Shown here: positions 41,355 through 49,720 of the stretch, in pieces | How positions within the stretch are numbered: the stretch's first letter is position 1 | Layout of the letters: the number at the start of each line of letters is the position of its first letter | Assembly (NCBI RefSeq): GCF_900176565.1 | Contig: NZ_FXEH01000005.1 | Location: 707,384-771,383, forward strand | Direction of reading: 5' to 3' | DNA: 64,000 nucleotides | Source of the DNA: Thalassobacillus devorans | Lineage (GTDB): Bacteria > Bacillota > Bacilli > Bacillales > Halobacillaceae | The notes under the pieces: model-generated | Seen by the model: only the letters and a program-made list of their open reading frames with translations | Databases searched by the model: none | What the model was told of the DNA's origin: nothing | Made by a program: the position numbers and the translations under genes

Positions 41355-42590
41355 TTATTGATAAAGCGGGAATTGATTCGTCAAACGAAGCACGCGGTCT
41401 TCTGCTTCTTTCAGCTTCGCTTCATCTTCATGGTTTTTCAATGTGAAAGCGATAATTTCTGCAATTTCGTCCATTTCTTTTTCACCAAAGCCACGGGAAG
41501 TGACAGCGGCCGTACCAATACGGACACCACTAGTTACAAACGGACTTTCCGGATCGAATGGAATGGTATTTTTATTGGTTGTGACACCAATATCATCTAA
41601 AGCTTTTTCCGCCACTTTACCTGTCAGGTTCAACGGTCGTACATCTAATAGAAGCAAGTGGTTGTCCGTACCGCCGGATACGATGCGGATTCCATGCTTT
41701 TGTAACGACTCGCCAAGGCGCTTGGCGTTTTTAACCACCTGTTCAGAGTATGCTTTGAAATCTTCCTGCAGTGCTTCATAGAAGGAAACAGCTTTCGCAG
41801 CAATAACATGCATCAATGGACCACCCTGCATACCCGGGAAAACGGTCTTGTCAATTTTCTTGGCGAATTCTTCTTTGCAAAGAATCATACCGCCACGAGG
41901 TCCACGCAATGTCTTATGCGTGGTTGTTGTAACAAAATGAGCATGAGGAACAGGGTTCGGATGGTGACCGGTAGCCACTAATCCGGCGATATGAGCCATA
42001 TCAACAAGCAAATAGGCATCTACCTCATCAGCAATCTCACGGAATTTAGCAAAATCAATCTTGCGGGAATACGCACTTGCGCCAGCAACGATCAATTTCG
42101 GCTTCAATTCTTTCGCGCGTTCCAGGACAGCATCATAATCAATTTGTTCTGTCTCTTTATCGACACCATAATCTTCGAAATTGTAAAGCTTACCACTGAA
42201 GTTGACAGAGCTTCCGTGCGTCAAGTGACCACCATGATTCAGGTTCATACCAAGTACAGTGTCGCCAGGTTCAAGGACAGTGAAATAGACTGCCATGTTC
42301 GCCTGCGCACCGGAATGTGCCTGCACATTGACATGGTCAGCTCCAAACAATTTTTTCGCGCGGTCACGGGCAAGGTTTTCGACAACATCTACATGTTCAC
42401 AGCCACCATAATAGCGACGGCCAGGATAGCCTTCCGCATATTTATTGGTCAGAACGGATCCCATCGCTTCCATGACTGCTTCAGAAACGAAGTTCTCCGA
42501 TGCGATCAGTTCGATTTTTTCCTGCTGGCGTTTCTTTTCCGCTTCCATTGCCTCGAATACTTCTAAATCCCTTTGTTTGACTTGTTGCAT
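41355..42590 (-). CDS. glyA: Serine hydroxymethyltransferase
   Basis: 411-aa PLP enzyme that interconverts serine and glycine and supplies 5,10-methylene-tetrahydrofolate. The PLP lysine is K226 in [21 protein letters not shown] at the N-terminus and the substrate-binding residues are typical. GGGGA precedes the ATG. Follows ywlG by 35 bp, so the two probably share a transcript. Confidence 0.98.
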   Translation of the reverse strand: MQQVKQRDLEVFEAMEAEKKRQQEKIELIASENFVSEAVMEAMGSVLTNKYAEGYPGRRYYGGCEHVDVVENLARDRAKKLFGADHVNVQAHSGAQANMAVYFTVLEPGDTVLGMNLNHGGHLTHGSSVNFSGKLYNFEDYGVDKETEQIDYDAVLERAKELKPKLIVAGASAYSRKIDFAKFREIADEVDAYLLVDMAHIAGLVATGHHPNPVPHAHFVTTTTHKTLRGPRGGMILCKEEFAKKIDKTVFPGMQGGPLMHVIAAKAVSFYEALQEDFKAYSEQVVKNAKRLGESLQKHGIRIVSGGTDNHLLLLDVRPLNLTGKVAEKALDDIGVTTNKNTIPFDPESPFVTSGVRIGTAAVTSRGFGEKEMDEIAEIIAFTLKNHEDEAKLKEAEDRVLRLTNQFPLYQ

Positions 42591-42625
42591 GTTCAGTTCC
42601 CCTCTCTATTTCCATCAAATTTGAT

Positions 42626-43195
42626 TTAATCACAATCTGCTTCCACTTGAGGTTTCTTATAAACCGCACGTTCGCCGCCAATCAGTCGTGGTCTCGTCCG
42701 GGCAGCTGTCAGGTGAGCTTTCCCAATCGTCTTCTGGTTAAACCGAAGCGGGACGGCCACACGTTTTAAATGCATACCAATCATCGTATCACCGATGTCG
42801 ATACCGGACTCAGCTTTGATTTCCTCAACAACGACAGGGTCTTCCATATGGTTAAAGGCGTAAGCAGCCATCGCTCCTCCCGCTTTTGGGACCGGGATAG
42901 CCGATACTTGCTCGTACCCTCGTTTTTCCATCGTCGTTCGTTCCATCACAAGAGCTCGATTCAAATGCTCACAACATTGGAAGACGAGCTCGACTCCTTC
43001 GTTCTCTTTCAATCCCTGAAGTTCTTCAAACAACACAGCAGCAATTTCTTCACTCCCGGAAGTGCCGATCCGCTCGCCTGCGATCTCGCTGGTCGAGCAG
43101 CCAATGACGAATTGTTCCCCAGTTTTCAAATGATCGCTGGCGGACAGTTCCTCTACAAGCTTCTGGACGTCTTGCCGGATGGATTCCTTACTCAT
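42626..43195 (-). CDS. ywlG: TIGR01440/UPF0340 family protein YwlG
   Basis: 189-aa soluble protein of the YwlG family. Conserved blocks: FVIGCSTSEIAGERIGTSGS, FQCCEHLNRALVMER and GIDIGDTMIGMHLKRVAVPL. No known activity. Conserved between rpiB and glyA in Bacillaceae, hinting at a link to sugar-phosphate or one-carbon metabolism. Confidence 0.9.
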   Translation of the reverse strand: MSKESIRQDVQKLVEELSASDHLKTGEQFVIGCSTSEIAGERIGTSGSEEIAAVLFEELQGLKENEGVELVFQCCEHLNRALVMERTTMEKRGYEQVSAIPVPKAGGAMAAYAFNHMEDPVVVEEIKAESGIDIGDTMIGMHLKRVAVPLRFNQKTIGKAHLTAARTRPRLIGGERAVYKKPQVEADCD

Positions 43196-43240
43196 GATGC
43201 AGGAACACCTCCATGAGGATGTAATGTAAAGCTTTGTTAT

Positions 43241-43270
43241 ATTTTAGCATTGACCGGGATCCATTTCCAA
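43241..43270 (-). promoter_or_regulatory. Promoter of ywlG-glyA
   Basis: On minus, TTGGAA (43270-43265), 18-bp spacer and TAAAAT (43246-43241), about 45 bp before ywlG. Confidence 0.5.
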
Positions 43271-43310
43271 AAGGAAACCATAGATTTATCCTCTATTGCC
43301 ATGGCCAATG

Positions 43311-43397
43311 TAGAAAAACTTTTTGCTTACCGCTAATTAATTTTTGGGAAAATCTACTTTACCCCTTTAAAATGTTAAATTTTCTTAAAGCGGAAAA
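43311..43397 (-). repeat. Family B repeat, copy 4 (diverged)
   Basis: TAGAAAAACTTTTTGCTTACCG through TTAAATTTTCTTAAAGCGG keeps the family's two ends and the TTTAAAATGTTAAA hairpin core; the central CTTGGC hairpin has decayed. Lies in the gap between rpiB and ywlG. Confidence 0.6.
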
Positions 43398-43424
43398 GGA
43401 GAAGCGTATCCCTAAGGCTTCTCC
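43398..43424 (-). terminator. Terminator after rpiB
   Basis: On minus, GGAGAAGC pairs perfectly with GCTTCTCC and is followed by TTTTCC. Confidence 0.75.
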
Positions 43425-43445
43425 AACACTCTATTTTCTATTCTA

Positions 43446-43886
43446 TTATTTATTTTCGTATTCGGCAATCTTTCCTACGCGGTTGGCATGACGACCACCT
43501 TCATAGTCAGTCGACACCCAGGTACGGACGATTTCTTCGGCAAGACCCGGGCCGATGACACGCTCGCCCATGCACAGGACATTGGAGTCATTGTGCTCCC
43601 GTGTTGCTTTGGCACTGAATAAGTCATGCACTAGGGCAGCACGGATGCCTTTCACTTTATTGGCAGAAATGGTCATACCAATCCCTGTACCGCAAATCAG
43701 GATCCCTTTATCGAATTCGCCACTTGCGACACGCTCAGCCGCCGGCAAAGCGTAATCGGGATAGTCGACAGAACCTTCACAGTCGCATCCGATATCTTCA
43801 TATTGAATGCCCAACTCTTCCAGTACCGCTGCTGCTTGTTTTCGTAAGTTTGTTCCTCCATGATCGGAGGCAAGGATAATTTTCAT
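43446..43886 (-). CDS. rpiB: Ribose-5-phosphate isomerase B
   Basis: 146 aa, RpiB/LacAB family; interconverts ribose 5-phosphate and ribulose 5-phosphate. SDHGGTNLRK, the catalytic cysteine in ILICGTGIGMTISANKVKG, and NVLCMGERVIG are diagnostic. Same place as B. subtilis ywlF. AAGGAGTGG upstream. Confidence 0.95.
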   Translation of the reverse strand: MKIILASDHGGTNLRKQAAAVLEELGIQYEDIGCDCEGSVDYPDYALPAAERVASGEFDKGILICGTGIGMTISANKVKGIRAALVHDLFSAKATREHNDSNVLCMGERVIGPGLAEEIVRTWVSTDYEGGRHANRVGKIAEYENK

Positions 43887-43960
43887 GCTGACACCACTCC
43901 TTCATCTACTAACAGTATTGTAACGTGTCAGACGATCAAATGGAAGCGGTGAAAAATTAC

Positions 43961-44584
43961 TTATTTATCGTCATTCTGGTTCTTCTCCAGTTTTTCCAAA
44001 AGCAGGACGACATTCTTCTCTATCTCTTTCATCGTTTCGTGATAGATTGTTTCATTTCCCCCAAACGGGTCACTGATATCAAAGCTCGGGAGGTTACTTT
44101 CCATCTTACGGATTTCTTCCAAATCATCTTTCAATGCTTCATATAGTTTTTCCTGCATGGTTTCTTCACCATAGTCATTCCGGTGTTTGTTGATAAACTG
44201 GATCCGTTTCTCTTCCATTTCCGTATAAGCCTGTTTCAGATCCTCCCAATCGGAGGCCTGATCTTTGGCTGCATATTCTTTCAGAGTAAAATATTTATCC
44301 TGCCACTGCTCGTATTGCATGGCGAGTGACTGTTTATGCTGTTCGCTCATCGTCAAAACGAGGTCCGCCCATTCCAGCAGCTCCGGTGTCACCGGCTGGG
44401 ATTGATGATCGATGTCGATCCCTTGTTTCTTCAGCACTTGTTTCGCTCCCTCAGAAATGGGCATTCCACTTCCGGCAAAAATCCCGGCGGATTGAACGTT
44501 CACATCGCCGGCTTTATTTATGAGTAATGCTTCTGCCATCGGGCTGCGGCATGTATTTCCGGTGCAGACGAACAGTATATTCAT
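43961..44584 (-). CDS. ywlE: Protein-arginine phosphatase YwlE-type, with an insertion
   Basis: 207 aa from the ATG at 44584 after GGAGGAG. The P-loop FVCTGNTCRSPMAEALL carries the nucleophile cysteine, and the threonine after it (CTGNT) is the residue that gives arginine-phosphate selectivity. DPFGGNETIY near the end supplies the general-acid aspartate. B. subtilis YwlE is about 150 aa; here an extra segment of roughly 55 charged residues (about 111-165, rich in Glu/Lys, predicted helical) sits between the FTLKEY and DPFGG motifs. YwlE reverses McsB arginine phosphorylation in the stress response. Confidence 0.88.
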   Translation of the reverse strand: MNILFVCTGNTCRSPMAEALLINKAGDVNVQSAGIFAGSGMPISEGAKQVLKKQGIDIDHQSQPVTPELLEWADLVLTMSEQHKQSLAMQYEQWQDKYFTLKEYAAKDQASDWEDLKQAYTEMEEKRIQFINKHRNDYGEETMQEKLYEALKDDLEEIRKMESNLPSFDISDPFGGNETIYHETMKEIEKNVVLLLEKLEKNQNDDK

Positions 44585-44651
44585 AGCCTGAACTCCTCCT
44601 AGTATCCCTGTTTTCACCTTATTATTTTACCATAGGAGAAAGCTTGAAACA

Positions 44652-45200
44652 TTAGAACAGCATGTTGAGACCGATACCACATAAAATGCTGCCGCCCAGC
44701 AATTCACTATATACACCAAGAAAGCCTTTCGCTTTCCGCCCAAGCAGGAAGCCTGTCCATGTAAGGATCATGCTCATTACCCCAAACATCAATACCGCCA
44801 TCAGCACCCCGACTCCGGAGAGTCCAAGACTCAGACCGGCGGAAAAACTGTCGAGGCTGACGCTGAAAGCGAATAGTACAACACCGATCCCGATAGGCGA
44901 CTGGGGCTTTTTATCGTCACGGAAGGAAGAAAAAAACATGTGAGCCCCAATCCCAATCAACAACAGTCCTCCAATCAGCATTGTCATATCACTCAACGGC
45001 GCAAACACAAGCTTGCCGATAATTATTCCGATAAATGGCATGAGGATGTGAAACATACCTACTAACATACCTAAGAAAAATATTCGTTTCAATCGCATCC
45101 GCTGCATTCCCATGCCCAACGACACCGAAAACGCATCCAATCCGAGTGCGAATGCAAGTATAAATAAGGATGTGAACTCCCCTAACCAAACGGTTTCCAT
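44652..45200 (-). CDS. mntP: Manganese efflux pump MntP
   Basis: 182-aa six-helix membrane protein. Two inverted halves each carry the acidic motif: ALGLDAFSVSLGMGMQ and SVSLDSFSAGLSLG, the family's metal-binding aspartates. Exports Mn2+. The ribosome binding site GGGGAGG lies inside a terminator-like hairpin (see 45207-45245). Same place as ywlD in B. subtilis. Confidence 0.92.
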   Translation of the reverse strand: METVWLGEFTSLFILAFALGLDAFSVSLGMGMQRMRLKRIFFLGMLVGMFHILMPFIGIIIGKLVFAPLSDMTMLIGGLLLIGIGAHMFFSSFRDDKKPQSPIGIGVVLFAFSVSLDSFSAGLSLGLSGVGVLMAVLMFGVMSMILTWTGFLLGRKAKGFLGVYSELLGGSILCGIGLNMLF

Positions 45201-45206
45201 AGAAAA

Positions 45207-45245
45207 ACCTCCCCGGACATGCTATCTCACTATATGCGGGGAGGT
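45207..45245 (-). terminator. Hairpin that contains the mntP ribosome binding site
   Basis: ACCTCCCCG (45207-45215) pairs perfectly with CGGGGAGGT (45237-45245). Read on minus, the 3' arm is the mntP Shine-Dalgarno, then TTTTT, CT and the ATG. It looks like an intrinsic terminator placed after tsaC but only 6 nt before mntP. Confidence 0.75.
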
Positions 45246-45262
45246 GCTTCGATATGCTTTTA

Positions 45263-46309
45263 TCAAAATTGGTTAATTTTCTTAACAGCCGCTTTTTGCA
45301 GACGGTTCATAATTGCTTCTCCATACTCTTCTTCCGAAAAAGTTTCGCAAAGAATGACATCGACATCTGCTTTTTTGAATTCGCGGAGCGCGCTATATAG
45401 ATGTACGGCAATTTCTTTCAAATTTTCCCGGGATCCGCAAGCAAGGACTCGCTGACCTGGAAGCTGCCCGGCCAGTTCATTGCTGGCGATTATTCCGACA
45501 CGGCTGCCGTCCTGTTCAATGGTATAAAGCTGATCCTTAAAAAACTGGTCGTCTCCATCAATCAGCCATAGTGGTGCTTCTGGAGCATAGTGGGTGTATT
45601 TCATTCCAGGGGATTTTGGAGCTTCCTGTTGAGAAGCAAGAGCAGGATCCATCATAGTCGTGCCCACAGCTGCTTCCATTTGCTGCCTGGTAATGCCACC
45701 GGGACGCAGAATGATGGGGATTTCACTGGTACAGTCGACTACCGTGGACTCAAGACCAACCCCCGTTGCACCACCATCGATCAAACCCGCTATCCTTCCG
45801 TTTAAATCCTGAAAGACATGATCGGCAGTTGTCGGGCTCGGCCGCCCTGAGCGGTTGGCACTTGGAGCCGCCAGTGGTACTTCACATGCTTCCAATAACG
45901 AAAGGGCGACAGGATGGTCAGGTATTCGTACGGCTACTGTTGATAACCCGGCTGTAACATTTTGGGCAGCAGCGCCACTGCTTTCCATTACCAATGTCAG
46001 TGGCCCCGGCATGAATGCTTCCATCAATTTTTTAGCCATCTCTGGAATTTCAGTTACCAGCTGGTGCACTTGCTCAGGCTGTGCCACGTGAACAATCAGC
46101 GGGTTGTCCGAAGGCCGTCCTTTTGCTTCAAATATACGGCGGACCGCCTGTTCACTGGTTGCATCAGCGCCCAGTCCATACACGGTTTCTGTCGGAAAGG
46201 CTACTACCTCCTGTTGTTTCAGTAGTTCAGCTGCTCGCTTGATATCATTTTGGTGCTCCTCTATACGCATCGGATCTATTTTCCACACTTTTGTTTCTGC
46301 AGGCATCAT
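45263..46309 (-). CDS. tsaC: L-threonylcarbamoyladenylate synthase (Sua5/YwlC)
   Basis: 348 aa. Makes threonylcarbamoyl-AMP from threonine, bicarbonate and ATP for the t6A modification of ANN-decoding tRNAs. The YrdC domain (1-210) contains VVAFPTETVYGLGADATSEQ and KGRPSDNPLIVHV; the C-terminal Sua5 domain follows after a linker around 230. Upstream lies a DnaA-box cluster. ATG-ATG start with GGAG. Confidence 0.95.
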   Translation of the reverse strand: MMPAETKVWKIDPMRIEEHQNDIKRAAELLKQQEVVAFPTETVYGLGADATSEQAVRRIFEAKGRPSDNPLIVHVAQPEQVHQLVTEIPEMAKKLMEAFMPGPLTLVMESSGAAAQNVTAGLSTVAVRIPDHPVALSLLEACEVPLAAPSANRSGRPSPTTADHVFQDLNGRIAGLIDGGATGVGLESTVVDCTSEIPIILRPGGITRQQMEAAVGTTMMDPALASQQEAPKSPGMKYTHYAPEAPLWLIDGDDQFFKDQLYTIEQDGSRVGIIASNELAGQLPGQRVLACGSRENLKEIAVHLYSALREFKKADVDVILCETFSEEEYGEAIMNRLQKAAVKKINQF

Positions 46310-46379
46310 TCTTTAAGCTCCTTCACAAATCGTCTACTGCTATTATGCGACGGGAGATCTCAGGAAGCAAGTAAAGGAG

Positions 46380-46552
46380 TTAATCACAAGTTATTCACAT
46401 TTTGTAGACAATTCTCTCATTAAAAAAGCCTGTAATTCCACGATTTTGTGTAAGTTTTACACAGGACACTCCATTTATCCACACAAATCACCCACAGACG
46501 TGTATAACTTTTCTCAATTGGATACATAAATCCAGGAATTCTCTGTGGATAA
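46380..46552. promoter_or_regulatory. DnaA-box cluster upstream of tsaC/ywlC
   Basis: Two perfect DnaA boxes: TTATCCACA (46475-46483) and its complement TGTGGATAA (46544-46552, inside the next gene). One single-mismatch box TTATTCACA (46391-46399) and weaker 7-of-9 sites at 46380, 46456 and 46505 surround them. TGTGTAAGTTTTACACA at 46447-46463 is a perfect palindrome with a 3-bp centre. B. subtilis is known to carry a DnaA-box cluster upstream of ywlC that titrates DnaA; conservation here is inferred from position and sequence. Confidence 0.7.
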
Positions 46553-46924
46553 GTCAGTACCTGTTGGTAACTGCTCAGAATCAGAGGGCTTGAAATCGAA
46601 ATGCCTCAACAATGTGTCCAGCTGTTGTGAGTGACTGTTTACGACAACTGACTCATATTCTGATTGGTTAATGTCTGCAATGATAGCTTGGAAAATTACC
46701 AGCAATAATTCCGGTGTCGCTTCACTGAATAAGGTCAGCTGTTTCAACTGCACCGTCGACTGTCCCATTGGTTTCAGCAGATAGCTGCCGAGCAGCATCT
46801 GACCTTCCTGGATCAAGAATCCATCCGAAAGGAGTTCGTCACGATTCCAGGTAACATTTGCCGGGTGGTTATACTTATTTTTTAATAGTTTCCAGTGTTT
46901 TTCTTCCAGCTTAATAATTTCCAT
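46514..46924 (-). CDS. Small protein at the ywlB position, unrecognised (possible remote GNAT)
   Basis: 136 aa from the ATG at 46924, preceded by AAAGGAGTG. Sits between spoIIR and tsaC, where B. subtilis has ywlB (a predicted N-acetyltransferase). The sequence has alternating strand/helix character, with VQLKQLTLFSEATPELLLVI and SEYESVVVNSHSQQLDTLLR reminiscent of the last GNAT helices, but the acetyl-CoA loop is not convincing. The ribosome site lies in a hairpin like that of mntP. Function unknown. Confidence 0.7.
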   Translation of the reverse strand: MEIIKLEEKHWKLLKNKYNHPANVTWNRDELLSDGFLIQEGQMLLGSYLLKPMGQSTVQLKQLTLFSEATPELLLVIFQAIIADINQSEYESVVVNSHSQQLDTLLRHFDFKPSDSEQLPTGTDLSTENSWIYVSN

Positions 46925-46932
46925 AACAAAAA

Positions 46933-46972
46933 CACACTCCTTTTCTATCACTAATCTATGAAAAGGAGTGTG
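46933..46972 (-). terminator. Hairpin that contains the ribosome binding site of the ywlB-position gene
   Basis: CACACTCCTTTTC (46933-46945) pairs perfectly over 13 bp with 46960-46972. On minus the 3' arm holds AAAGGAGTG, followed by TTTTT, GTT and the ATG. It follows spoIIR directly. Confidence 0.8.
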
Positions 46973-46981
46973 CGAATTATG

Positions 46982-47599
46982 CTAAGAAAATAGAGATTTA
47001 ATCTGATTCCAGACTTTTACGAGGAAAAATTCTACTTCCACTTCCTGTGTGCCTGGCTGCGCGCTTGTCTCCTGACCTGCGTCCGCAGCGGATGCTGTGG
47101 AAGTACCGTTGCCAAAATCGAGGAAACATAGCGGCGGGAATAATACGCACCACCAATTATCGCCTTTGCCTGCTCCCAGCGTAATCAAAATAGCTTCATA
47201 CGTGCCAGCCGGGTAGATAAAATTACCGTACAGCTTAGTCGGGAATTCCACCCGATCATCGTATTTTACCTGATAGGCCTGATCCACTTCTGCATCTTCC
47301 AGTGTGTCAGCAACGATCTTCTCTACCTCTCCAATTCGCCGTTCGATCAATGTCCTTGCTGTTTCGATCGATGTCAGCTTTTCAACCCACGTGGTAATTT
47401 CCTCATTGACTTTGTCGCGGATCTCCCGCTTCAATTCCTGATCGTCTTCTCCATTGCTGTTAGCCAGTATCCGAAGACGAATCGCCTCATCCGGGATAAC
47501 CTGGTATTCCGGTCCAGTAGTTGTTGCCCCTGTTGTTGTGATCGGTGAAGCTGTTATAAAAATCGTAATAATAATAAGCGATATAAGTGCTTTTTTCAT
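46982..47599 (-). CDS. spoIIR: Stage II sporulation protein SpoIIR
   Basis: 205 aa. Secreted forespore signal that activates the SpoIIGA protease to process pro-sigma-E. Signal peptide MKKALISLIIITIFITASP; conserved IPDEAIRLRILANSNGEDDQ and AGKGDNWWCVLFPPLCFLDF. A sigma-F promoter is predicted upstream. Placed after prmC as in B. subtilis. Confidence 0.96.
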   Translation of the reverse strand: MKKALISLIIITIFITASPITTTGATTTGPEYQVIPDEAIRLRILANSNGEDDQELKREIRDKVNEEITTWVEKLTSIETARTLIERRIGEVEKIVADTLEDAEVDQAYQVKYDDRVEFPTKLYGNFIYPAGTYEAILITLGAGKGDNWWCVLFPPLCFLDFGNGTSTASAADAGQETSAQPGTQEVEVEFFLVKVWNQIKSLFS

Positions 47600-47623
47600 T
47601 GTTCCTGCCCCCTTCTTGTTTTC

Positions 47624-47653
47624 AAGTATGGGCAGGACAATCTGTTTTTAAAC
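47624..47653 (-). promoter_or_regulatory. Sigma-F promoter of spoIIR
   Basis: On minus, GTTTA (47653-47649), 15-bp spacer and GCCCATACTT (47633-47624). One mismatch in each element against GYATA-N15-GGNNANANTR. Confidence 0.5.
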
Positions 47654-47663
47654 TCTTAATCTA

Positions 47664-48530
47664 TTAATTTTCTGCTATTGCAAAAATCATGCGTGGCTTT
47701 CCATTGATATCCGTACGTATTTCAATTTGATAGACAGGCAGCTCCTCTTCCATAATCGCTCTGACCGCTTCCCCCTGTTGATGGCTGATTTCGAAGGCGA
47801 TCAGCTGAGGACTGGAACCTGATTGCTTTATCTGTCTGGCGATTGTCCGGTAGGCAGCAAGACCTTCGTCCTCTGCAAATAACGCCAGGTGAGGATCGAA
47901 TTGACTGACTGTTTCGGACAGCTCTTCCTGTTCGGCATAGGAAATATACGGCGGATTGGAAACAATGATATCAAATTCCTGGCTGGCAACCGGTGAAAGG
48001 AAATCTCCTTGATGAAAGATGACTTCCGCACCAAGGTTCTTCGCATTTTGACCGGCCACTTGTAAGGCTTCTGCCGAGATGTCCGTTGCATGAACCTCAA
48101 CATTTTCCGCTTCAAGCGCGAGTGTACAGGCAATCGCCCCACTCCCGGTTCCAAGATCTACAATGTTCAAAGGATTGGAGCGGGATGTCTGGTGAAGCAA
48201 TTGCAGCACTCCCTCAACCAGCTCTTCTGTCTCCGGTCTTGGCACTAGGACGTCAGCGTTGACCGTATATCGTCGTCCATAAAATTCCGCCCAGCCAGTC
48301 AAGTGCTGGACCGGTATCCCCGTTTCCGCATGCTGCTCAACATCCTTCACAAAAGGTTTCCGTTTATCATCAGGAAAAGGGTCGCGTCCATGGACGAGCA
48401 GCCCAGTATAGGTCATATTGAGATGATGCTCGAGCAGCCAGTCTGCGACACGCTCTTCGCGGTGATGTGTTTTTAAAAAAAGAGAAGCCCAACGCCGGGC
48501 TTCCTCAATAGTGGTAAAAGCTCTTCCCAT
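47664..48530 (-). CDS. prmC: Release factor glutamine methyltransferase PrmC
   Basis: 288 aa from the ATG at 48530, one base after the prfA stop. Methylates the glutamine of the GGQ motif in RF1/RF2 using SAM. N-terminal helical domain, PRPETEELVEGVL, motif I VDLGTGSGAIAC and catalytic NPPY (192-195). Translationally coupled to prfA, its substrate. Confidence 0.95.
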   Translation of the reverse strand: MGRAFTTIEEARRWASLFLKTHHREERVADWLLEHHLNMTYTGLLVHGRDPFPDDKRKPFVKDVEQHAETGIPVQHLTGWAEFYGRRYTVNADVLVPRPETEELVEGVLQLLHQTSRSNPLNIVDLGTGSGAIACTLALEAENVEVHATDISAEALQVAGQNAKNLGAEVIFHQGDFLSPVASQEFDIIVSNPPYISYAEQEELSETVSQFDPHLALFAEDEGLAAYRTIARQIKQSGSSPQLIAFEISHQQGEAVRAIMEEELPVYQIEIRTDINGKPRMIFAIAEN

Positions 48531-48531
48531 G

Positions 48532-49602
48532 TTATTCACCAATCTGTTCCAGTTTTTTCGTCTGTTCTTCCACAATCAAAGCATCAAGAATTTCATCCAG
48601 CTTGCCTTCAAGAATCTGATCAAGCTTTTGGATCGTCAAACCGATACGGTGATCAGTGACACGGCTTTGTGGGAAGTTATACGTACGGATTCGTTCGGAA
48701 CGGTCCCCGGACCCGACAGCAGATTTACGGTTTTCATCATACTCCGCCTGTGCTTCCTGCTGAAACTTGTCGTAAATACGGGCACGGAGTACCTTCATCG
48801 CTTTTTCTTTGTTCTTAATCTGTGACTTTTCATCCTGACACGAAACGACAACTCCCGTAGGTTCGTGTGTCAGACGCACGGCAGACATGGTCGTGTTGAC
48901 ACTCTGACCGCCTGGACCACTGGATGCGAATGTATCGACACGGATATCCTTATCATGAATTTCGACTTCCACTTCCTCTGCTTCCGGAAGTACCGCTACA
49001 GTCGCTGTCGAGGTGTGAATACGACCGCCGGATTCTGTTTCCGGTACACGCTGGACACGGTGAGCACCATTTTCATATTTTAGCTTGGAGTATGCCCCCT
49101 GTCCATTCACCATAAAAATGACTTCCTTATAGCCGCCGACATCATTTTGATGAGACTCGATGACTTCTACCTTCCACCCCTGTGTCTCTGCGTAGCGGGT
49201 ATACATACGGAATAAATCCCCGGCAAATAAAGCTGCTTCATCACCGCCGGCTGCCCCGCGAACTTCCATGATGACGTTTTTATCATCATTAGGGTCTTTC
49301 GGCAGCATCAGGAACTTCAACCGTTCCTCGAGTTCTTCTTTTTGCGGGTTCAATTCATCGATTTCTTCTTTTACCATTTCATGCATATCATCATCCAGGT
49401 TATCCTTCAGCATCACTTTTGCATCGTCCAATTGGTTGCTGATCTCTTTATATTCACGATAAGCCTGAACGGTCTCTTCCAGGTCCGACTGTTCTTTGGA
49501 GTACTCGCGCAATTTATTGGGATCACTGATGACCTCCGGATCACTGAGGAGTTCATTCAATTTTTCATAACGATCTTCAAGGGATTGCAAACGTTCTAAC
49601 AT
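48532..49602 (-). CDS. prfA: Peptide chain release factor 1
   Basis: 356 aa. Terminates translation at UAA and UAG. Peptidyl-hydrolysis motif GGQ at 231-233 ([14 protein letters not shown]); codon-reading P-x-T motif PET at 187-189. The N-terminal coiled-coil domain covers 1-110. First gene of the prfA-prmC unit. Confidence 0.97.
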   Translation of the reverse strand: MLERLQSLEDRYEKLNELLSDPEVISDPNKLREYSKEQSDLEETVQAYREYKEISNQLDDAKVMLKDNLDDDMHEMVKEEIDELNPQKEELEERLKFLMLPKDPNDDKNVIMEVRGAAGGDEAALFAGDLFRMYTRYAETQGWKVEVIESHQNDVGGYKEVIFMVNGQGAYSKLKYENGAHRVQRVPETESGGRIHTSTATVAVLPEAEEVEVEIHDKDIRVDTFASSGPGGQSVNTTMSAVRLTHEPTGVVVSCQDEKSQIKNKEKAMKVLRARIYDKFQQEAQAEYDENRKSAVGSGDRSERIRTYNFPQSRVTDHRIGLTIQKLDQILEGKLDEILDALIVEEQTKKLEQIGE

Positions 49603-49687
49603 GTTGATCCACCTCTTTCTCTATAACAGTCTAATTATATTATAGAGACATTGCACTTACAAGATGACGGGTTAAACAAAAAAAGAA

Positions 49688-49707
49688 AGGCAGCTTTTTA
49701 GCCGCCT
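49688..49707 (-). terminator. Terminator after the lipoprotein gene
   Basis: On minus, AGGCGGC pairs with GCTGCCT around TAAAAA and is followed by TTCTTTTTTT. Confidence 0.75.
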
Positions 49708-49720
49708 GAAGATGAGTCTT

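Noticed and set aside
41100-41446. Frames of 60-130 codons over the upp-glyA gap
   Set aside because: They cross two palindromic repeats and the glyA terminator. High GC of the repeats keeps stop codons rare.
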